This document shows, in pieces, positions 42,669 to 52,767 of a DNA stretch of 64,000 nucleotides. Origin of the DNA: Enterobacterales bacterium CwR94. GTDB lineage: Bacteria > Pseudomonadota > Gammaproteobacteria > Enterobacterales > Enterobacteriaceae. A model generated the notes under the pieces. That model was not told the origin of the DNA, searched no databases, and saw nothing but the letters and a program-made list of their open reading frames with translations. Every line of letters begins with the position of its first letter. The first letter of the stretch is position 1. Position numbers and translations under genes: made by a program. The stretch is taken from NCBI GenBank assembly GCA_002837195.1, contig KZ478060.1, positions 443,039-507,038 on the forward strand, in the 5' to 3' direction.

Positions 42669-44915
42669 ATGCTTACCCGTTTGCGCGAAATTGTTGAAAA
42701 AGTGGCAGCAGCGCCTCGTCTCAATGAGGCGCTGGAAATTTTGGTCAACGAAATCTGCCTGGCGATGGAAACCGAGGTTTGCTCGGTTTATCTCGCTGAC
42801 CATGACCGCCAATGCTACTACCTGATGGCAACGCGTGGATTAAAAAAGCCGCGAGGGCGCACCATCACCCTGGCCTTCGATGAAGGTATTGTGGGTCTGG
42901 TTGGACGTCTGGCCGAGCCTATCAACCTTGCCGATGCGCAAAAACACCCCAGCTTTAAATACGTTCCCTCGGTGAAAGAGGAGCGTTTTCGTTCTTTCCT
43001 CGGCGTTCCCATTATTCATCGCCGCCAGGTTTTGGGCGTTTTGGTTGTTCAGCAGCGTGAACATCGCCAATTTGATGAAGGCGAAGAATCATTTTTGGTC
43101 ACGCTGGCAACCCAATTAGCCGCCATCCTTTCTCAATCACAGCTCAACGCTCTGTTTGGTCAATATCGTCAAACGCGTATCCGTGCGCTGGCTGCAGCAC
43201 CGGGTGTTGCCGTGGCGGAGGGCTGGGTCGACGTTACGCAGCCACTGTTAGATCAAGTCACTCAGGCGTCAACTCTGGATATCTCCAGTGAGCGTGAGCG
43301 CCTGACGCTGGCGATAGGCGAAGCGACAAACGAGTTTAGGCGTTTCAGTAAGCGTTTTACCGCCAGCCTGCAGAAAGAGAGCGCCGCCATTTTTGATCTC
43401 TATTCGCACTTACTGAGTGATGCGCGGCTGAAAAAGGATCTTTACGGCGCAATCGATCAAGGCTCAGTGGCCGAATGGGCCGTGAAAACGGTGATCGAAC
43501 GCTACGCTGAACAATTTGCCAGTTTGCAAGACAGCTATCTGCGAGAGCGTGCCAACGACTTACGGGCGCTAGGGCAACGTTTGCTGTTTCATCTCGATGA
43601 CTCGTTTCAAAGTGAAAACAGTTGGCCCGCACGATTTATTCTGGTGGCCGATGAGCTGACGGCGACGACGCTGGCTGAAGTGCCGCCTGAGCGGCTGGCT
43701 GGCGTTGTGGTGCGCGATGGCGCAGCCAACTCCCATGCCGCGATTTTGGTACGTGCGATGGGGATTCCCACCGTGATGGGGGCGGACATTCAGCCGCAAT
43801 TGCTTAATCAGCGTTTGCTGGTGGTGGATGGCTACCGTGGCGAAGTGTTGGTTGATCCCGAAGCTGTACTGGTCCAGGAATATCAACGGCTTATTTCTGA
43901 AGAAAATGCGTTAAGTAAGCTGGCAGAAGGCCAGGTCGAGAAAGAAGCGCGCCTGAAAAGTGGAGAGCGTGTCCAGGTCATGCTTAACGCAGGATTGAGC
44001 GCCGAGCATGAAAAGACGTTGGGGAGCTGGGTGGATGGTATTGGACTGTATCGCACCGAAATTCCTTTTATGTTGCAAAGCGGCTTTCCCTCCGAAGAGG
44101 AGCAGGTCGCGCAGTATCAGGGCATGCTGCAACTCTATCTGGAAAAATCCGTTACGCTGCGCACGCTGGATATCGGCGCAGATAAACAGCTGCCCTACAT
44201 GCCGATTAGCGAAGAAAATCCCTGCCTGGGGTGGCGTGGTATTCGGTTGACGTTGGATCAGCCGGAGATTTTCCTGGTGCAGGTACGTGCAATGCTGCGG
44301 GCCAATGTTGCCAGCGGCAATCTCAGTATCTTGCTGCCGATGATCACCAGTCTTGATGAAATCGATGAAGCCTGCCGCCTGATTGACCGTGCTGCGCTGG
44401 AAGTGGAGGAGGCGTTGGGTTATCCGATTCCCAAAGCCCGTATTGGGGTGATGGTAGAAGTCCCCTCGATGATCTTTATGATCTCCCACCTCTCACAGCG
44501 GGTCGATTTTATTTCGGTAGGCACGAACGATCTCACACAGTATTTATTGGCGGTGGATCGCAATAACACGCGCGTTGCCAGCCTGTATGACAGCCTGCAT
44601 CCTGCCATGCTACATGCACTGCGCAACATTGCGCAGGAGGCTGAACGTGCCGGATTAGAAATTTGTATTTGTGGCGAGATGGCAGGGGAACCCATGAGCG
44701 TGGTGGTGCTGATTGGACTGGGGTTCTATCACCTCAGTATGAACGGCAAAAATGTGCCACGCATAAAATACCTGCTGCAACATATTGAAAGAGAAGAAGC
44801 ACAAGTGTTGGCAGGCCAGGTGCTGAACGCCCAGTTGGCAAAAGATGTGCGTCAACATGTTGCGGCCTTTATGGAACAGCGCGGGTTAGGCGGATTGATT
44901 CGCGGCGGCCGATAA
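42669..44915 (+). CDS. ptsP: PEP-protein phosphotransferase PtsP (EI-Ntr)
   Basis: A 748-residue enzyme I of the nitrogen phosphotransferase system, same length as E. coli PtsP. Residues 1-127 form a GAF sensor domain ('ALEILVNEICLAMETEVCSV'). Then comes the EI domain with phospho-accepting His356 in 'VRDGAANSHAAILVRAMG', and the PEP-binding barrel with 'VSVGTNDLTQYLLAVDRNN' and 'CICGEMAGEP' (catalytic Cys). It passes phosphate from PEP to NPr and then EIIA-Ntr. Confidence 0.96.
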   Translation: MLTRLREIVEKVAAAPRLNEALEILVNEICLAMETEVCSVYLADHDRQCYYLMATRGLKKPRGRTITLAFDEGIVGLVGRLAEPINLADAQKHPSFKYVPSVKEERFRSFLGVPIIHRRQVLGVLVVQQREHRQFDEGEESFLVTLATQLAAILSQSQLNALFGQYRQTRIRALAAAPGVAVAEGWVDVTQPLLDQVTQASTLDISSERERLTLAIGEATNEFRRFSKRFTASLQKESAAIFDLYSHLLSDARLKKDLYGAIDQGSVAEWAVKTVIERYAEQFASLQDSYLRERANDLRALGQRLLFHLDDSFQSENSWPARFILVADELTATTLAEVPPERLAGVVVRDGAANSHAAILVRAMGIPTVMGADIQPQLLNQRLLVVDGYRGEVLVDPEAVLVQEYQRLISEENALSKLAEGQVEKEARLKSGERVQVMLNAGLSAEHEKTLGSWVDGIGLYRTEIPFMLQSGFPSEEEQVAQYQGMLQLYLEKSVTLRTLDIGADKQLPYMPISEENPCLGWRGIRLTLDQPEIFLVQVRAMLRANVASGNLSILLPMITSLDEIDEACRLIDRAALEVEEALGYPIPKARIGVMVEVPSMIFMISHLSQRVDFISVGTNDLTQYLLAVDRNNTRVASLYDSLHPAMLHALRNIAQEAERAGLEICICGEMAGEPMSVVVLIGLGFYHLSMNGKNVPRIKYLLQHIEREEAQVLAGQVLNAQLAKDVRQHVAAFMEQRGLGGLIRGGR

Positions 44916-45065
44916 AGCCTTTTACAGTTCTTTGCTGCTCTGCTTAACGTTGCATTTCCTGACTGTGCTAACATGCGTGCCTTCTTAACGGGTCTGAAAC
45001 CGGCCCGTCAGTTCTTCAAGCGCTAAATGGCCCCATGCACAGGGCAAAAATAATTAAGGTGAAAG

Positions 45066-45935
45066 ATGACTAACGGCTACATAGCTTTCCCGCAATTCGA
45101 TCCGGTGATTTTCTCGCTGGGCCCGGTGTCTTTACACTGGTATGGACTGATGTATTTGGTGGGGTTTGTCTTCGCCATGTGGCTGGCAGTGCGTCGGGCG
45201 AACAAGCCGGGCAGTGGCTGGAAAAAAGAAGAAGTTGAGAATCTGTTGTACCTGGGATTCCTTGGCGTATTTCTTGGTGGGCGCATCGGTTATGTGCTGT
45301 TTTACAACTTGCCTCTGTTCCTTGAAAACCCGCTTTATCTGTTCAAGGTCTGGGATGGTGGCATGTCGTTCCACGGTGGCTTAATTGGCGTTATCGTGGT
45401 TATGCTGCTGTTTGCTCGTCGCACGAAGCGCCATTTCTTTCAGGTCGCTGATTTTATTGCGCCTCTGATTCCTTTCGGTTTAGGTGCCGGTCGATTGGGC
45501 AATTTTATTAATGGCGAACTTTGGGGACGCGTTGATCCCTCCGCTCCCTGGGCCATGTTGTTCCCCAACTCACGTAGCGAAGATGTGGCGCTGGTGGCAA
45601 CACACCCAGAATGGCAGTCTTTGCTCAGCACCTATGGCGTCTTGCCGCGCCATCCCTCAATGCTCTATGAGCTGGCTTTAGAAGGGATTGTGCTGTTTAT
45701 CATCTTAAATTTGTTTATTCGCAAGCCGCGTCCGATGGGCAGCGTCTCTGGTTTATTCCTGATCGGCTATGGCCTTTTCCGCTTTATCATTGAGTTTTTC
45801 CGTCAGCCAGATGCGCAGTTGGGCCTGTTTGGCGGCATCAGCATGGGGCAAATTCTCTCCACGCCAATGGTCATCGCCGGAATCATTATGATTATTTGGG
45901 CGTACCGTCGTCGTCCGCAGCAACAGTTTTCGTGA
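45066..45935 (+). CDS. lgt: Prolipoprotein diacylglyceryl transferase Lgt
   Basis: A 289-residue inner-membrane enzyme with seven helices. It transfers diacylglycerol to the lipobox Cys of prolipoproteins such as MltC and YgdR here. The signature is '[16 protein letters not shown]' and the essential region '[11 protein letters not shown]' (His103-type). ATG 45066 follows AAGGTGAAAG. It is 6 nt upstream of thyA, the conserved pair lgt-thyA. Confidence 0.95.
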   Translation: MTNGYIAFPQFDPVIFSLGPVSLHWYGLMYLVGFVFAMWLAVRRANKPGSGWKKEEVENLLYLGFLGVFLGGRIGYVLFYNLPLFLENPLYLFKVWDGGMSFHGGLIGVIVVMLLFARRTKRHFFQVADFIAPLIPFGLGAGRLGNFINGELWGRVDPSAPWAMLFPNSRSEDVALVATHPEWQSLLSTYGVLPRHPSMLYELALEGIVLFIILNLFIRKPRPMGSVSGLFLIGYGLFRFIIEFFRQPDAQLGLFGGISMGQILSTPMVIAGIIMIIWAYRRRPQQQFS

Positions 45936-45941
45936 GGTAAA

Positions 45942-46736
45942 ATGAAACAGTATCTGGATTTAATGCGTTATGTGCTGAATGAAGGCACACCAAAAAGCGA
46001 TCGTACTGGAACGGGTACGCTTTCGGTCTTTGGTCATCAGATGCGTTTCAATCTGCAAGACGGTTTCCCGCTGGTCACCACGAAAAAATGCCACCTGCGT
46101 TCGATCATTCATGAGCTACTGTGGTTTCTGAAAGGTGAAACCAATATCCAGTATCTGACCGAAAACAAGGTCAGCATTTGGGATGAGTGGGCAGATGAAA
46201 ACGGCGATTTAGGGCCCGTTTACGGCAAACAGTGGCGTAGCTGGGGCGCAGCAGACGGTCGTCAAATCGACCAAATCAGTAAAGCGGTTGAGCAGCTTAA
46301 ACATGATCCGGACTCGCGCCGTATCATTGTCTCTGCATGGAACGTTGGCGAACTTGATGAAATGGCGTTGGCGCCCTGCCACGCTTTTTTCCAGTTCTAC
46401 GTGGCGGACGGTAAGCTCTCTTGCCAGTTGTATCAGCGCTCGTGCGATATCTTCCTGGGGCTGCCTTTCAATATCGCCAGCTACGCGCTACTAGTGCACA
46501 TGATGGCCCAGCAGTGTGATCTTGAGGTGGGTGATTTTGTTTGGACAGGGGGTGACACCCATCTTTACAGCAATCATCTGGAGCAAACGCGTCTGCAGCT
46601 GACCCGTGAACCTCGTGCTTTGCCAAAATTAGTGATTAAACGTAAACCTGCTTCCCTCTTTGATTATCAATTCGATGATTTTGAGATTGAAGGCTACGAT
46701 CCGCATCCGCCAATCAAAGCGCCGGTCGCCATTTAA
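45942..46736 (+). CDS. thyA: Thymidylate synthase ThyA
   Basis: A 264-residue enzyme, exactly the length of E. coli ThyA, converting dUMP to dTMP with methylene-tetrahydrofolate. The nucleophile Cys146 is in '[14 protein letters not shown]'; the phosphate-binding Arg is in '[19 protein letters not shown]'. It starts 6 nt after lgt with GAGGTAAA as ribosome site. A GC-rich hairpin CCTCCCG/CGGGAGG follows the stop at about 46745-46768. Confidence 0.97.
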   Translation: MKQYLDLMRYVLNEGTPKSDRTGTGTLSVFGHQMRFNLQDGFPLVTTKKCHLRSIIHELLWFLKGETNIQYLTENKVSIWDEWADENGDLGPVYGKQWRSWGAADGRQIDQISKAVEQLKHDPDSRRIIVSAWNVGELDEMALAPCHAFFQFYVADGKLSCQLYQRSCDIFLGLPFNIASYALLVHMMAQQCDLEVGDFVWTGGDTHLYSNHLEQTRLQLTREPRALPKLVIKRKPASLFDYQFDDFEIEGYDPHPPIKAPVAI

Positions 46737-46752
46737 TCCCTTCGCCTCCCGC

Positions 46753-47316
46753 TTAAACGGCGGGAGGAAAACAATCAAATTGCTCTTCTAACAGCGGATA
46801 TGCGTGGGAGTCTGGCAGTTCAAAGTGCCACCACTCAGACGCCATCCCTGTGAACCCGCCTGCCAGCATAATGCCATTGAGCAACAAACGATTCCGCTGC
46901 GCAGCAGCCGGTACTGAAGGATGGAAGCAGTGTGCGCGGTCATGCATTTCATCAAACCCAGCCCCCATATCCAGTACCTGGCCCTGAGTATCCACCAGGG
47001 TTAAATCAATAGCGGTCCCGCGGCTATGGTTAGAACCCGACGCCGGTGGCGCAACGTATTGTGGATCTGGACAGGCTGCCCACAAACAGGCTTGAGCCGC
47101 CCGAGGACGATAAGCGTCATAGATGCGTAATCGCAATCCAGCCAGCGCTGCGACGCGAATGCTGATAGCCAATCCTGCCGCCGCATCCTTATGCAAAAGG
47201 CACTGCGCGTCGCGATAAATGGGCTGACCTGTAATGTTATCTGTGGTTGCGTATTTCAAATCGATCTCCAGGTCAGGGAACTGGGTGGCGAGATCAATCA
47301 GCTGTAAATCCTGCAT
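46753..47316 (-). CDS. ddpX: D-alanyl-D-alanine dipeptidase (VanX/DdpX type)
   Basis: A 187-residue peptidase of family M15D. Zinc ligands and catalysis are seen in 'SNHSRGTAIDLTLVD' (SxHxxGxAxD) and 'EWWHFEL'. The Arg of 'IYDAYRPRAAQ' is also conserved. No signal peptide, so it acts in the cytoplasm on free D-Ala-D-Ala, as E. coli DdpX does when using it as a carbon source. ATG 47316 follows AAGGAC. The gene stands alone, reversed between thyA and ppdA, which adjoin each other in E. coli; no ddp transporter is nearby. Confidence 0.88.
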   Translation of the reverse strand: MQDLQLIDLATQFPDLEIDLKYATTDNITGQPIYRDAQCLLHKDAAAGLAISIRVAALAGLRLRIYDAYRPRAAQACLWAACPDPQYVAPPASGSNHSRGTAIDLTLVDTQGQVLDMGAGFDEMHDRAHCFHPSVPAAAQRNRLLLNGIMLAGGFTGMASEWWHFELPDSHAYPLLEEQFDCFPPAV

Positions 47317-47524
47317 TGTTTGTCCTTTGCGTAAGCAGTAAGCCAATCACTATGCATTTTGCTCTTACCCACTTCAACCTCACGCCTGCGACTTTTTTTG
47401 ATTGTCGTCATGTATCTCAACGTTGGTGAAAACGCCTGTAGGTTCAACACATTGTCTGGAAGGAGCTACGAAAAACGGCAATGTGCAGATCGCTTAGAGA
47501 GGGGATAAGCGACAGGATAACGCC

Positions 47525-47974
47525 ATGAAAACAGCCGAAAAGGGCTTTAGCCTGATGGAGTTAATGATTGTCATGGTGATTGTGGCTGTACTCAGTGGCA
47601 GTGCCGCTTTTGGCTGGCATACCTGGCAGCAGCAACAGCACCTGCGTGATAGTGCTCAGCAATTATATCTGTTTTTGTTGCGCTTACGCAGTGATGCACA
47701 CTGGCGCAATACAGAGCATAAACTGGTGTGGAAGGCCGCGGAGCAGGGCAGCATCACGAGTGAGGCAGACCGCAATGCACTATGGACATTCATCCCGCCC
47801 TGGCCAGACGTGTATATCCGCAGTATGACGGGCGAACCCGGCTTTTATGGCAAACGGGATACGGCCTGGCCGGGAAGCATCGATGTCACGAGCGCGGTAG
47901 GGCGTTGGCGAGTGATTATCTCGGCACAGGGGCGAGTACGCTTGTGCAGGCCAGATAGAGAGGCCTGCCAATGA
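47525..47974 (+). CDS. ppdA: Prepilin-peptidase-dependent pseudopilin PpdA
   Basis: A 149-residue type IV pilin-like protein: short basic leader, cleavage site 'EKG|FSLMEL' with Glu5, then a hydrophobic helix 'MIVMVIVAVLSGSAAFGW'. Minor pseudopilin of a type IV pilus/transformation-type system; these form a priming complex with PpdB, PpdC and YgdB. First gene of the ppdA-ppdB-ygdB-ppdC-recC block; overlaps ppdB by 4 nt. Confidence 0.9.
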   Translation: MKTAEKGFSLMELMIVMVIVAVLSGSAAFGWHTWQQQQHLRDSAQQLYLFLLRLRSDAHWRNTEHKLVWKAAEQGSITSEADRNALWTFIPPWPDVYIRSMTGEPGFYGKRDTAWPGSIDVTSAVGRWRVIISAQGRVRLCRPDREACQ

Positions 47975-48495
47975 AGTCGCAGGGATTTACGCTATTGGAG
48001 TTGCTGATTGCGATGGCATTAAATGCATTGCTATTGCTGGGTACGGCGCGCTTCTTACCTCAATTTCAGCAACAACAGGGGCAATTGAGCGATGACCGAT
48101 ACGCGCAAGAGGCGCTGGAACAGTTAGCCGCGACCCTGGCCAAGCATTTACGGCGGGCAGGATATTGTAATGGCACCTGCAGTGGCAGTGCCGTGCGTGC
48201 CTCACCGCAGTGCCTCATTGTTCGCTGGGACAGCAACAGTAATGGCAAGTGGGACGTCGACGAACAATTCGCTTTTCGGCTGCAAAGCGGCGCAATGCAA
48301 GCACAGCGTGGTGTCGGTGATTGTCAGCAGGGCGTGTGGGAGCGCCTGACCGATCCACGGCAATTGCGGCTGACACATTTTTCCGTTGAAGTGCTGCCCG
48401 AGCGGTTATTTAAACTGCAGTTAGTTGGCGAAACGCCACGAGAAAGCCCTCGGCGCGTTACGGTGATGCGCTGGGTGAAAGGAGAGAATCTTTAG
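47971..48495 (+). CDS. ppdB: Pseudopilin PpdB
   Basis: A 174-residue prepilin-like protein with the leader 'MKSQG|FTLLELLIAMALNAL' including Glu5. Cys residues in 'YCNGTCSG' and later 'PQC'/'GDC' may form disulfides. It starts inside ppdA (ATGA overlap) and ends overlapping ygdB's GTG. Minor pilin, inner-membrane to periplasm. Confidence 0.88.
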   Translation: MKSQGFTLLELLIAMALNALLLLGTARFLPQFQQQQGQLSDDRYAQEALEQLAATLAKHLRRAGYCNGTCSGSAVRASPQCLIVRWDSNSNGKWDVDEQFAFRLQSGAMQAQRGVGDCQQGVWERLTDPRQLRLTHFSVEVLPERLFKLQLVGETPRESPRRVTVMRWVKGENL

Positions 48496-48917
48496 TGGCG
48501 AATCAGAGAGGCAGCGGGGCATTAATCATGGTTGTGATGGTCTTGATGATGGGCGGATTTATGATTCAGCTCTCTTTGCGCCACATTGAGAATCTGATGC
48601 CACAGGTAGCGAGTGAACAGCGCTACCAACAGGCCTGGCAGGGGGCACAATCGGCACTGGCGTGGGGGGTAAATCTGCAATGGAAAGAGGTACCGGAGAC
48701 AACATGCCAACCAGGGCCAGATGCCGGGAGCCAAGCCTGCTTGCTGAAATCCGTTGGCGAACGGCGATTACTGCGCGGTCAGGCAGGGGAATTGCCCTGG
48801 CAGATTCAGCTCTATCGCTGGGTGAGTGCGCATCAGGGAAGACTGGTGGCACTGCCCAGTGGCTGGAGTGATTTTTGTCCACTTTCCCCCAGCAATGCCT
48901 GCGATGAAACAGGGTGA
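48495..48917 (+). CDS. ygdB: YgdB-like minor pilin component (DUF2509)
   Basis: A 140-residue protein with start GTG at 48495 sharing the G of the ppdB TAG stop. The N-terminus 'MANQRGSGALIMVVMVLMMG' is pilin-like but lacks Glu5, as usual for YgdB/PilX-type proteins. Four cysteines occur in the periplasmic part. Overlaps ppdC by 14 nt. Confidence 0.85.
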   Translation: MANQRGSGALIMVVMVLMMGGFMIQLSLRHIENLMPQVASEQRYQQAWQGAQSALAWGVNLQWKEVPETTCQPGPDAGSQACLLKSVGERRLLRGQAGELPWQIQLYRWVSAHQGRLVALPSGWSDFCPLSPSNACDETG

Positions 48918-49209
48918 AAAAGGGTTTAGCCTGGTGGAAACGCTCTTTGCACTCATGCTGTTTGCCATGGTTGTCGCGTTTTTACTGCGCAGCCAGATAG
49001 CCGTTGGATACAGTCTTCAACTGCAATGGCAGCAGCGTGCAGCATGGCGCTATGCCGCGATGGGGTTGGATGGCATGCATGAGATACCTGTTGGATGGCA
49101 GTTAAATCGCACGACACAACCCGCCGGTGAGGGATGCCAGTGGCAGCAAATCGTGGTGGTGTCGCCTGGCGGACGTCAAGCCAGATTAAAACGATTTGGG
49201 TGTGAGTGA
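48904..49209 (+). CDS. ppdC: Pseudopilin PpdC
   Basis: A 101-residue prepilin-like protein, leader 'MKQGEKG|FSLVETLFALML' with Glu5. ATG 48904 gives the correct leader; the longer frame to 48826 is within ygdB. Last of the four pilin genes, followed by recC after about 120 bp, as in E. coli. Confidence 0.88.
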   Translation: MKQGEKGFSLVETLFALMLFAMVVAFLLRSQIAVGYSLQLQWQQRAAWRYAAMGLDGMHEIPVGWQLNRTTQPAGEGCQWQQIVVVSPGGRQARLKRFGCE

Positions 49210-49328
49210 CCCCGCGGTTAGGGTTGCATGATTTGCAAACCGGGCTCTGCGGGGTAAAGTGTTCGGTGGGGTCTACTGAAGATGTGCGTTATTTTTTCAG
49301 GCTTGCCTTTCTACTCATCAGGAGCAGC

Positions 49329-52300
49329 ATGTTTACGGTTTATCACTCTAACTATCTGGAATTGCTGAAAGACATTGCTGTCATTCGCATCAAAAGCCAA
49401 CCGCTGCCCGATCCCTTTCAGTCTGAAGTGATGCTGGTGCAAAGCCCTGGCATGGCACAGTGGTTACAAATGTCACTGGCTGACAGCCTGGGTGTGGCCG
49501 CAAACATTGCGTTTCCATTGCCGGCTACCTTTATCTGGAACATGTTCGCCACCGTGCTGCCAGAAGAGATCCCAAAAGAGAGCGCATTTAACAAGGCCAG
49601 TATGAGCTGGAAGCTCATGACGTTGCTGCCGGACATGCTAACGCAACCAGAATTTACGCTGCTTTCACACTATCTCGCGGAAGATACTGACAAGCGCAAG
49701 CTGTTCCAACTAGCCGCGCGTATTGCTGACCTGTTTGACCAGTATCTGGTCTATCGCCCTGAGTGGCTCAGCGCATGGGAGCGCGGCGAACGGTTGCCGG
49801 AATTAAGTGATACTCAGCTGTGGCAGGCTGCGCTGTGGCGAGCACTGGTCACATTGACGGCTGATTTAAACCAGCCCGAGTGGCACCGTGCAAATCTGTA
49901 TCGTCGTTTTATTACAACGCTTGAACGGGCTACCGTGCGCCCGGCAGGCCTCCCCGATCGCGTGTTTATCTGCGGCATTTCAGCACTGCCGCCGGTGTAT
50001 ATGGAGGCACTGCAGGCGCTGGGTAAGCACATTGATATTCATCTGCTGTTTACGAATCCTTGCCGCCATTACTGGGGCGACATCCAGGATCGTGCGTTCT
50101 TAGCGAAGATGCAGGGGCGCCGTCGCCGCCATTATCAAACGCAGGCTGAAGTTGAATGGGTCCGCCCGGATCAAAATGTCACTCGGGACTTTACGGATGA
50201 CACCGAGATGCAAGTGGGCAATCCACTGCTGGCATCGTGGGGCAAGTTGGGACGCGACAATGCATGGCAACTGGCGCAAATTGATGGGCAGGAAATCGAT
50301 GCGTTTGTTGAACTCAGCGACGAGAAACTGTTACACCGTGTGCAGCATGATTTATTGGCATTGGAAGACCACTCGCAAATTGGATTAACGGAAGAGGCGC
50401 TGGCAACCAGTCGTGATAAGCGGCACCTTGATCCCGATGATCGGTCACTGACCGTGCATCTTTGCCACAGTCCTCAGCGCGAGATCGAGGTTTTACAAGA
50501 TCGCATGCTGGCCATGATGGAAGATGACCCTACGCTCACTCCCCGCGATTTTATTGTGATGGTGGCTGACATCGACGCCTATACCCCGTTCATCCAATCT
50601 GTTTTTGGTAATGCGCCCGCCGATCGTTATTTACCATTTGCCATTTCGGATCGCCGGGCCAGCCACGCGCACCCTATTTTCCCCGCCTTTTTGGCACTGC
50701 TCAGCCTCCCGGAGAGTCGTTTTGCCGCGGAAGATATTCTGGGGCTTTTAGAGGTGCAAGCACTCGCCGAGCATTTCTCGATTGGTGAAGAGGGGCTACA
50801 ACGGCTGCGCTCATGGGTTGCTGAATCGGGTATTCGCTGGGGATTAGACGACAGCAATGTTCAGTCTTTACAGTTGCCGGTTACCGGGCAGCATACCTGG
50901 CGATTTGGCATTCAGCGCATGCTGATGGGATATGCCATGGAAAGCGAAGCGGGTGACTGGCGGGGAGTTTTACCTTTTGATGAATCCAGCGGATTAGTGG
51001 CCGAATTAGCCGGAAATCTCGCGGATCTACTCGAAAGGCTCAGTGACTGGCGACAACGCCTTGCCGATGCTCGCACGTTAGAAGCCTGGATGCCATTGTG
51101 CACCACCTTACTGAAAGACTTTTTTGTCAGTGATGCGGAAAGCGAAGCGGCGCTGGTGATGATTGAGACGCAGTGGCAGCAGGTCGTAGCGAAAGGTATT
51201 GAAGCGCAATTTAGCGATGATGTGCCGTTAACGATCCTGCGTGATGAACTGACTTCTCGTCTGGAACAAGAGCGCATAAGTCAGCGCTTTTTGGCGGGAG
51301 CCATCAACTTTTGTACGCTGATGCCGATGCGTTCCGTTCCGTTCAAGGTGGTCTGCCTGCTGGGCATGAATGACGGTGTTTATCCGCGAAATCTACCGCC
51401 GCTGGGTTTTGATTTAATGAGTGAAAAACCGCGGAAAGGCGATCGTAGTCGTCGAGATGATGACCGTTACCTGTTCCTTGAAGCCATTTTATCCGCGCGT
51501 GAAACGCTGTATATCAGTTATATCGGGCGCGCGATTCAAGATAATAGCGAACGCTATCCTTCTGTACTGGTCAGTGAACTGATGGAGTATGTTGCGCAAA
51601 GCCATTGTTTACCGGAAGACAGTGAGTGCGGGCTTGATATCAGTGCTGAACGCGTCATGGCACACCTGCAAACCCTGCATACCCGCATGCCCTTCGCGGC
51701 AGAAAATTTTATGCCCAATAGCCCGTGGCCAAGTTATGCCAGTGAATGGGTGGCTGCGGCGCAAGGGGATGGCACCGCACAGCACAGCTTTATCCAGACT
51801 TTAGAGACACCTGCGGTGGAAACACTGCATTTTGATCAACTGATTCGTTTCTGGCGACATCCGGTAAGGGCTTTTTTCAATCAGCGACTGAATGTCAGTT
51901 TTTACCAGAACGAGAATGAACTTCCTGAATCAGAACCCTTTGTGTTAGAGAGCCTTGAACGCTATCAGCTCAATCAACACCTACTCAACTGCCTGATTGA
52001 AGAGGCCTCCGTTGAGAAGCTCTACGATCGCTATCGAGCGGCAGGAGTGCTGCCCTACGGTGCCTGGGGCAAGTTATTATGGCAAAAACAGCAGCAAGAG
52101 ATGGGAGAGCTGGCAGAAAAGGTTATCCAACAACGATCTGGCGGCGAAGCTCATGAAATTAATCTCGACATTGCGGGTCTCACTCTCAGTGGCTGGCTAC
52201 CGCAAGTGCAGCAAGATGGTTTGCTGCGTTGGCGCCCAGGGATTGTCAACATGCGCGATGGGTTGACGCTCTGGTTAGAGCACCTGGCATACTGTGCTAT

Positions 52301-52706
52301 GGGTGGACAGGGGACCAGCCGTATTCTGGGGCGTAAGAACTCGCACTGGACGTTTCCTGCGCTGGCCGCAGCCGATGCGCGCCAATGGTTGGCGCGTTAT
52401 GTTGAAGGCTGGCGACAGGGCATGTCATCGCCATTGTTGATGTTGCCTGTGTGTGGAGAAGCGTGGTTGAGTGTGTGCTTTGATGCAAAGTCCGGCACGT
52501 TAACTAACGAAGAAACGTTGCTCAAAGCCGGTGAGCAAAAACTGATAACCGCCTGGGGGGGGAATTATCAGGTGGAGGGTGAGGGCAGCGATGCCTATTT
52601 ACAACGACTGTTTCGTCAACCCGATGAACAGCAAAGAGAAGCTATCATTGCCGGTGCCAAAACCTGGTTGCTGCCATTGCTGCAGCACCATCAGGCCGGC
52701 GAATAA
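49329..52706 (+). CDS. recC: Exodeoxyribonuclease V subunit gamma RecC
   Basis: A 1125-residue subunit (E. coli 1122) of RecBCD, the double-strand-break resection helicase-nuclease. RecC recognises Chi and channels the split strands. ATG 49329 with 'MFTVYHSNYLELLKDIAVI' is the family N-terminus and has GGAGCAGC upstream; the open frame back to 49206 is not used. The gap from ppdC contains an ACCCCGC...GCGGGGT inverted repeat (about 49209-49256). It is transcribed toward ptrA-recB-recD. Confidence 0.97.
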   Translation: MFTVYHSNYLELLKDIAVIRIKSQPLPDPFQSEVMLVQSPGMAQWLQMSLADSLGVAANIAFPLPATFIWNMFATVLPEEIPKESAFNKASMSWKLMTLLPDMLTQPEFTLLSHYLAEDTDKRKLFQLAARIADLFDQYLVYRPEWLSAWERGERLPELSDTQLWQAALWRALVTLTADLNQPEWHRANLYRRFITTLERATVRPAGLPDRVFICGISALPPVYMEALQALGKHIDIHLLFTNPCRHYWGDIQDRAFLAKMQGRRRRHYQTQAEVEWVRPDQNVTRDFTDDTEMQVGNPLLASWGKLGRDNAWQLAQIDGQEIDAFVELSDEKLLHRVQHDLLALEDHSQIGLTEEALATSRDKRHLDPDDRSLTVHLCHSPQREIEVLQDRMLAMMEDDPTLTPRDFIVMVADIDAYTPFIQSVFGNAPADRYLPFAISDRRASHAHPIFPAFLALLSLPESRFAAEDILGLLEVQALAEHFSIGEEGLQRLRSWVAESGIRWGLDDSNVQSLQLPVTGQHTWRFGIQRMLMGYAMESEAGDWRGVLPFDESSGLVAELAGNLADLLERLSDWRQRLADARTLEAWMPLCTTLLKDFFVSDAESEAALVMIETQWQQVVAKGIEAQFSDDVPLTILRDELTSRLEQERISQRFLAGAINFCTLMPMRSVPFKVVCLLGMNDGVYPRNLPPLGFDLMSEKPRKGDRSRRDDDRYLFLEAILSARETLYISYIGRAIQDNSERYPSVLVSELMEYVAQSHCLPEDSECGLDISAERVMAHLQTLHTRMPFAAENFMPNSPWPSYASEWVAAAQGDGTAQHSFIQTLETPAVETLHFDQLIRFWRHPVRAFFNQRLNVSFYQNENELPESEPFVLESLERYQLNQHLLNCLIEEASVEKLYDRYRAAGVLPYGAWGKLLWQKQQQEMGELAEKVIQQRSGGEAHEINLDIAGLTLSGWLPQVQQDGLLRWRPGIVNMRDGLTLWLEHLAYCAMGGQGTSRILGRKNSHWTFPALAAADARQWLARYVEGWRQGMSSPLLMLPVCGEAWLSVCFDAKSGTLTNEETLLKAGEQKLITAWGGNYQVEGEGSDAYLQRLFRQPDEQQREAIIAGAKTWLLPLLQHHQAGE

Positions 52707-52767
52707 ATTTTGAGGTGAAATGCGCACAGCCATTTCCCTTTTGCGTCAGCGATGTTAAGGAGTTTTG

